Shown here piece by piece: positions 44,515 to 48,163 of a stretch of 48,163 bases of DNA. This DNA comes from an uncultured Erwinia sp. (lineage in GTDB: Bacteria > Pseudomonadota > Gammaproteobacteria > Enterobacterales > Enterobacteriaceae). Within the stretch, counting starts at the first letter, position 1; every line of letters begins with the position of its first letter. The stretch is taken from contig CAJYIY010000085.1 of NCBI GenBank assembly GCA_913775305.1, positions 1 through 48,163 of the forward strand, written 5' to 3'. Under the pieces are notes generated by a model. The model made no database searches. It saw only the letters and a list, made by a program, of their open reading frames with translations, and was not told where the DNA came from. Made by a program: the position numbers and the translations under genes.

Positions 44515-45948
44515 ATGAATCAACCTGTCGTTGTCAAAAGTCAGGAAACGAATGGACTTGTTTCTCCCACTATGTCTTCTGGCGAAGTGCATTATGGGGT
44601 AAGTAGATCGATGATTTTTTCAGTACTGGCCACCATTCAGGCCATGCTGATCTTTACTATCGTGATGATCGGCGTGCCGTTACCAGTAATAGGTAAAGAG
44701 TTCTCCCTGGTTCAGGCACAGCTGGTGCTGGTTAGCGCAGCGTATGGCCTGACCTTCAGCGGCCTTCTGTTGTTTGGCGGACGCCTGACCGACCGCTACA
44801 GTGGCAGAACACTTTTTACATGGGGAATAGTGATTTTTGGCCTGGCTTCGGTCGCTGGGTTTATGGCACCGGATTACTGGACGCTGGTCGCTATCCGCCT
44901 GGCGCAAGGTATTGGCGCTGCCTGTGTCGCACCCGCGCTTATGGCACTGCTGCGGCAACTTTACGCTGCCCCTGAGGATTTCCAGCGAGCCATGGCAACA
45001 TGGGGTGGTGTTTCTGTATTGGGCGGCGCGGTGGGCTTTCTCTCATCCGGTATCGTTACCAGCTGGTTTTCATGGCGCTGGATGTTTTCGATACCGGTAC
45101 TGATCGCCTTCCTGGGGCTGTTGCTGGTACGCTGGATGATGCCTCCGCTTCAGCACAACATCTCGCATGTGAAGGGGCTTGATCGGCGCGGGGCCCTGCT
45201 GGCGACGCTGGGTATTGTTTTCGGCAGCTACGGGTTAATTATGAGCGGTGAACACCCCTGGATCTCAGTGCATGTTTTAGTTCCGTTTATTACTGGAGTT
45301 GTGCTGATTGCTATTTTCAGTAAAGTGGAAAAATGCGTTGTCTCTCCGCTGTTGCCACCAGGCTTTATTCACCAGCCCACCCGTATGATGGGCCTGGTCG
45401 GTATCCTGCTGGCTGCAGCAGGTATGGGGCTGATAACCTTGCTGCTTTCGCTCTACCTGCAACAGTTCCGCGGCTGGTCCTCCTTCTCCACTTCTATGGC
45501 ATTTGTTCCCTATACGTTGGGATTGCTCGTGATGAATCGCGCGGCAGGCCCACTGGTTATGCGCTTTGGAGCGCTGAAGGTGCTGATAGCCGGCCTTTTA
45601 ATCGGTGCTTTGGGACTGGTATTACTTTCTCAGTTAACGATAGAGACAGACTACAGCTTCGGTTTGCTACCAGGGTTGTTTATACTTCCGGCTGGGGCAT
45701 CCCTTGTTTTTTCTGCCAGTGCAGTCCTGTCTACAGCTAATGTCCCGCTGCATCAGGCCGGCCTGGCGGGGGGAGTAATGAATACCGCAATGGAACTGGG
45801 ACCAACGCTTGGACTGGCCGTATTGATGTCAATTGCGGCCGGCAGGGCAGAGTTGATTAATGGTTATGCCTGGGCGTTTGGCAGCGCGGCCGTGTTCTAC
45901 ATGCTGGCCGCTGTGATGGCGTACATCTTCAGAAAACGTATTCAATAA
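44515..45948 (+). CDS. hlmH: MFS drug exporter, probably of the dithiolopyrrolone (HlmH-type)
   Basis: A 477-residue DHA2-like major facilitator with about 14 helices. It has the loop 2-3 motif GGRLTDRYSGRTLF near residue 85, motif C-like WGGVSVLGGAVGFLSSG near 163, and RLAQGIGAACVAPALMALL near 130. It is transcribed away from the NRPS operon and would export the product, giving self-protection. The ATG at 44515 is preceded by AAGGAGTGCTC; a GTG at 44509 lies within that ribosome site. The operator just upstream places it under the ArsR-rhodanese regulator. Confidence 0.85.
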   Translation: MNQPVVVKSQETNGLVSPTMSSGEVHYGVSRSMIFSVLATIQAMLIFTIVMIGVPLPVIGKEFSLVQAQLVLVSAAYGLTFSGLLLFGGRLTDRYSGRTLFTWGIVIFGLASVAGFMAPDYWTLVAIRLAQGIGAACVAPALMALLRQLYAAPEDFQRAMATWGGVSVLGGAVGFLSSGIVTSWFSWRWMFSIPVLIAFLGLLLVRWMMPPLQHNISHVKGLDRRGALLATLGIVFGSYGLIMSGEHPWISVHVLVPFITGVVLIAIFSKVEKCVVSPLLPPGFIHQPTRMMGLVGILLAAAGMGLITLLLSLYLQQFRGWSSFSTSMAFVPYTLGLLVMNRAAGPLVMRFGALKVLIAGLLIGALGLVLLSQLTIETDYSFGLLPGLFILPAGASLVFSASAVLSTANVPLHQAGLAGGVMNTAMELGPTLGLAVLMSIAAGRAELINGYAWAFGSAAVFYMLAAVMAYIFRKRIQ

Positions 45949-45956
45949 CAAGGCTC

Positions 45957-45983
45957 GCAGTGCAGGGAAACCGCCTGCACTGC
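45957..45983. terminator. Terminator hairpin between convergent genes
   Basis: A perfect 10-bp stem (GCAGTGCAGG with CCTGCACTGC) and 7-base loop between the exporter and the convergent regulator gene. The T-tract is short (CACTTT). Confidence 0.6.
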
Positions 45984-46010
45984 CACTTTGCCGGGAACAA
46001 TACCAGAAGG

Positions 46011-46676
46011 TTAGCGATCAACATGCAGTCCGGCTGCCTGCCACTCGGGAAAACCTTCATTTAAACGGCGCGCGAGGAAGCCTTTCTCCTGCAAAGCTCT
46101 CACCGCATTAGAAGAAAGGACGCAGAAAGGGCCGCGACAGTAGGCCACCACCACCTGGTCCTGACTCAGTTCAGACAGGCGTTCATCGAGTTGCTCTGCA
46201 GGAATATTGATTGCACCTGGCAAATGTCCCGCCAGGTACTCATCCTGCGGACGTACATCCAGCAGAGTGACGTCTCCTGCCTGTAAGCGTTCCAGCAGCT
46301 CTTCACGTGAAATCGACTCCAGACTTTCACGCTGATTCAGGCTGTCAGCCACCATCGCCTGAATTTCATGATGCTGGTGTTCAACATAGTGTCGAATGGC
46401 ACTCAGTAACCCGGCGACCGGACCACTGCCCAGACCATAATAAACGTGTTTTCCCTCACGTCGAGCCTGAACAAATCCCGCGCGTTTCAGATGTTGCAAA
46501 TGCTGGGAGGCATTTGCGACTGAAAGGCTGGCCAGTTCTGCCAGGCGTTCTACTGAATTTTCACCCTGGGTAATATGTTGCAATAGTAATAATCGATGAC
46601 TGTTACTGAGCGAACGGGCGACATCTGCCCATTGTGTATATAACTGACGTTGCGTTTCATCATTGCGGATTGACAT
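46011..46676 (-). CDS. ArsR-family regulator fused to rhodanese domain
   Basis: A 221-residue fusion. Residues about 15-95 are an ArsR winged helix (VERLAELASLSVANASQHLQ with recognition helix, then ARREGKHVYYGLG). Residues about 120-218 are a rhodanese domain: LLDVRPQDEYLAGHLPGAINIP and the active loop YCRGPFC with Cys180 and Cys185. No metal-binding Cys pair of classic ArsR is present in the HTH half, so sensing probably uses the rhodanese thiols (persulfide or disulfide). Its own promoter carries the same operator as the MFS exporter promoter. It is convergent with the exporter. A sulfur-responsive repressor of exporter and itself is the best reading. Confidence 0.88.
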   Translation of the reverse strand: MSIRNDETQRQLYTQWADVARSLSNSHRLLLLQHITQGENSVERLAELASLSVANASQHLQHLKRAGFVQARREGKHVYYGLGSGPVAGLLSAIRHYVEHQHHEIQAMVADSLNQRESLESISREELLERLQAGDVTLLDVRPQDEYLAGHLPGAINIPAEQLDERLSELSQDQVVVAYCRGPFCVLSSNAVRALQEKGFLARRLNEGFPEWQAAGLHVDR

Positions 46677-46696
46677 AGTGTTTTCATTGTCCCATC

Positions 46697-46729
46697 ATTC
46701 AATATAATAATTGAATGCAATTATATCAA
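46697..46729 (-). promoter_or_regulatory. Autoregulated promoter of the ArsR-rhodanese gene
   Basis: On the minus strand TTGATA (46724-46729), a 17-base spacer and TATATT (46701-46706) form a good promoter. The operator ATTCAAT-N6-ATTGAAT (46697-46716) covers the -10 and ends 20 bases before the start codon. The arms and spacing are identical to the exporter operator, which ends 21 bases before its start codon. Confidence 0.85.
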
Positions 46730-46839
46730 AGTTGACCGGCATGAACGAGTGCTCAATTCCTGTTCTTTCAGGCGTGCCTTTTTTTCAATTTTAACCAGCA
46801 CTGAAAATTGATTGCTGGATGACCGACACGGAGTTCAAG

Positions 46840-47322
46840 ATGGATTTTTTCTGGCAGGCTGTAGCAGTAGGTATCGGAGGGACAGTAATTATGGACCTCT
46901 GGGCGTATATACAAAAGAAATTTCTAAATATTCCTTCGCTGAACTATGCCTTAGTTGGCCGCTGGCTCTTACTGATGCGCAAAGGCAAATTCTTTCATAG
47001 CACTATAATCCAGGCTCCTGAACAATCGGGAGAAAAAACAATAGGTTGGATGGTGCACTACCTTATCGGTATCATTTTTTCCGTGCTGTTAATCCTTCTT
47101 GAAGGTAGTAGCTGGTTGCAAGATCCAACGTTATGGCCAGCGCTCCTGATCGGTATAGTGAGTGTAGTCGCTCCCTTTCTGCTGATGCAACCCTGTTTCG
47201 GTTTTGGTATAGCGGCTGCGAAAACGCCCGCTCCGTGGGTTGCCCGGAAGCGCAGCCTGGTCGCACATACTTCTTTTGGAATTGGACTTTGGTTAAGTGC
47301 ACTGCTGCTGGCATTCTCGTGA
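46840..47322 (+). CDS. DUF2938-type inner-membrane protein
   Basis: A 160-residue hydrophobic protein with four predicted helices. MDFFWQAVAVGIGGTVIMDLWAYI begins it, YALVGRWLLLMRKGKFFH lies near residue 45, and a conserved PFLLMQPCFGFGIAAAKTPAP segment near 115 is typical of the DUF2938 family, whose function is unknown. I chose ATG 46840 because GGAG lies 7 bases before it; a Met at 46819 is possible. It is transcribed away from the ArsR-rhodanese gene, whose operator lies about 120 bases upstream, so joint control is possible but not shown. Confidence 0.75.
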   Translation: MDFFWQAVAVGIGGTVIMDLWAYIQKKFLNIPSLNYALVGRWLLLMRKGKFFHSTIIQAPEQSGEKTIGWMVHYLIGIIFSVLLILLEGSSWLQDPTLWPALLIGIVSVVAPFLLMQPCFGFGIAAAKTPAPWVARKRSLVAHTSFGIGLWLSALLLAFS

Positions 47323-47429
47323 TATTTCTTTGATGTTAAAGAGCATGATCGGACATGCAATTAATTGAGGCGCCATAAAAATTGATTCTCACAGCCGATG
47401 ATCATGTGGTTAAAACAGGTTCACCATCC

Positions 47430-47477
47430 CGGTAGCCCGGTAGCCCGGTAGCCCGGTAGCCAGGTAGCCAGGTAGCC
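47430..47477 (+). repeat. 8-bp tandem repeat, six copies
   Basis: Unit CGGTAGCC four times followed by AGGTAGCC twice, without gaps. All three frames meet TAG within a few units, so it is not coding. It lies in the degenerate region before the SymE-like remnant and is likely to vary in copy number between strains. Confidence 0.95.
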
Positions 47478-47520
47478 CAGCCCACCGTTAACCCCTTGTA
47501 TTGGCGTGGACTGAATACGG

Positions 47521-47649
47521 GATAACGGTGAGCTGTATCTGGCGGGGGACTGGTTGATGCAATGCGGCCTGATCAGGCAACCGCTGGCGATCAGCGTGAT
47601 GCCCGGCCAGGTGGTTGTTCAGGTTCAGCAGGACAATACATTAGCGTAA
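47521..47649 (+). pseudogene. SymE-like remnant
   Basis: A 42-codon open stretch reads DNGELYLAGDWLMQCGLIRQ and then LAISVMPGQVVVQV before a stop. The pattern L-x-G-x-WL-x4-G plus VMPG-x-VV is that of the SymE toxin-like (AbrB-fold) family. The expected N-terminal part is missing: the preceding bases encode YWRGLNTG in another frame and end at a stop. Genes of this family are common beside rhs loci, and an Rhs fragment lies just beyond. A good terminator follows, as if a real gene once ended here. Confidence 0.5.
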
Positions 47650-47663
47650 CAATACCTAAAAAT

Positions 47664-47704
47664 AGCCGGAAAGACCCATAGAGGAACTTTTCGGCTTTAT
47701 TTTT
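47664..47704 (+). terminator. Terminator after SymE-like remnant
   Basis: A 10-bp stem (AGCCGgAAAG with CTTTtCGGCT, one G-T pair), 13-base loop, then TTTATTTTT. Confidence 0.8.
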
Positions 47705-47896
47705 GAATGAACATTTCATCGACATTTTGTTCGAATCTGATTTGTTCATCACACCCATTATAAATATGCTCGGTCTGATGAGGCAGGATGTATCGAGTTA
47801 AACAAAATAGCTGAAAAAATCAATAATTTCCAGGTTTTAAAAAATATCCAGTTACAATAAAAACGTTCTTCATATGAGAAAGGGAAATGTTTATTT

Positions 47897-48163
47897 TTAG
47901 CGGTAATTATTTAATTTTGTTGATGGAGAACAACTTAAACCCAGCGGATCGATCCAACTTAATGGGTTTGGTGCGTACTGATATAAATTGATTCCGCCGT
48001 TTAGCCCCACCGGGTCCGGCGTGATAAACCGTCCCACTTCCGGCGCATAGTACCGGAAGGTATTATAGTGCAGCCCCGTCTCTTCATCCAGATATTGTCC
48101 GGCATAGCGCAGCCGCTGACGGAATGCCCCCAGCGGCTGGCTGAAGTTGCGCCACATCGCATC
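47897..48163 (-). CDS. Rhs protein C-terminal fragment, 5' end beyond window
   Basis: The frame is open to the window edge, so the gene continues beyond 48163. It encodes the end of an RHS-repeat core: [18 protein letters not shown], then [18 protein letters not shown], and [18 protein letters not shown], the hallmark junction before the variable toxin tip. After DPLGL only 12 residues remain ([12 protein letters not shown]) before the stop, whereas intact Rhs proteins carry a toxin tip of about 100-150 residues there. The tip has therefore been lost or cut by a frame change, and no immunity gene follows within 250 bases. Confidence 0.88.
   Translation of the reverse strand, partial: DAMWRNFSQPLGAFRQRLRYAGQYLDEETGLHYNTFRYYAPEVGRFITPDPVGLNGGINLYQYAPNPLSWIDPLGLSCSPSTKLNNYR

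Noticed and set aside
47430..47477. Short tandem repeats considered as a CRISPR array
   Set aside because: The units are 8 bp with no spacers and no cas genes are in the window.

Overview
The window looks like a chromosomal stretch of a plant- or insect-associated Erwinia/Pantoea-type enterobacterium. It opens with the 3' end of a carotenoid cluster (crtB with convergent crtZ), carries a gallate catabolic block, and closes with an Rhs fragment. Base composition is moderate to GC-rich in the catabolic genes and AT-rich around the fimbrial promoter and the antibiotic-cluster promoter, which suggests mosaic accessory DNA.

Layout. 1-1387: end of the crt cluster. 1690-7966: a minus-strand sugar or polyol operon (class I aldolase, GlpP-family antiterminator, FGGY kinase, SDR, 2-hydroxyacid dehydrogenase, PTS IIC of the galactitol type). 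It is preceded by a perfect leader terminator, a 29-nt dyad and a consensus CRP site. 8715-17515: a gallate pathway (transporter, gallate dioxygenase GalA, PDC-hydrolase-like amidohydrolase, type II dehydroquinase, LysR regulator with two HTH domains, GalB, GalC, GalD, and a DUF1932-type dehydrogenase). 17752-21757: a periplasmic HbpS/GlcG-like protein and a three-subunit FAD/cytochrome c membrane dehydrogenase. 21847-25695: a microcin-like double-glycine (GA) peptide with its C39 peptidase-ABC exporter and HlyD-type adaptor. 25850-30781: a four-gene chaperone-usher fimbrial operon whose promoter region contains a run of nine G/C, with a ToxR-like membrane-anchored regulator transcribed divergently.

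34935-46676 is the most notable region. It holds a Cy-A(Cys)-T NRPS, a GMC oxidoreductase, a type II thioesterase, an acyl-CoA dehydrogenase, a GNAT acetyltransferase, a truncated globin and a PPC-decarboxylase-like flavoprotein, with a divergent MFS exporter. This enzyme set matches dithiolopyrrolone (holomycin/thiomarinol-type) biosynthesis. An ArsR-rhodanese fusion regulator lies at its edge. The same operator, ATTCAAT-N6-ATTGAAT, sits just upstream of both the exporter and the regulator, which suggests a sulfur-responsive switch controlling export of a disulfide antibiotic. No HlmI-type dithiol oxidase and no RNA methyltransferase is visible.

46840-48163: a DUF2938 membrane protein, an 8-bp tandem repeat, a SymE-like remnant and the C-terminal end of an Rhs protein.

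All functional calls come from reading motifs and gene context; no database search was run.
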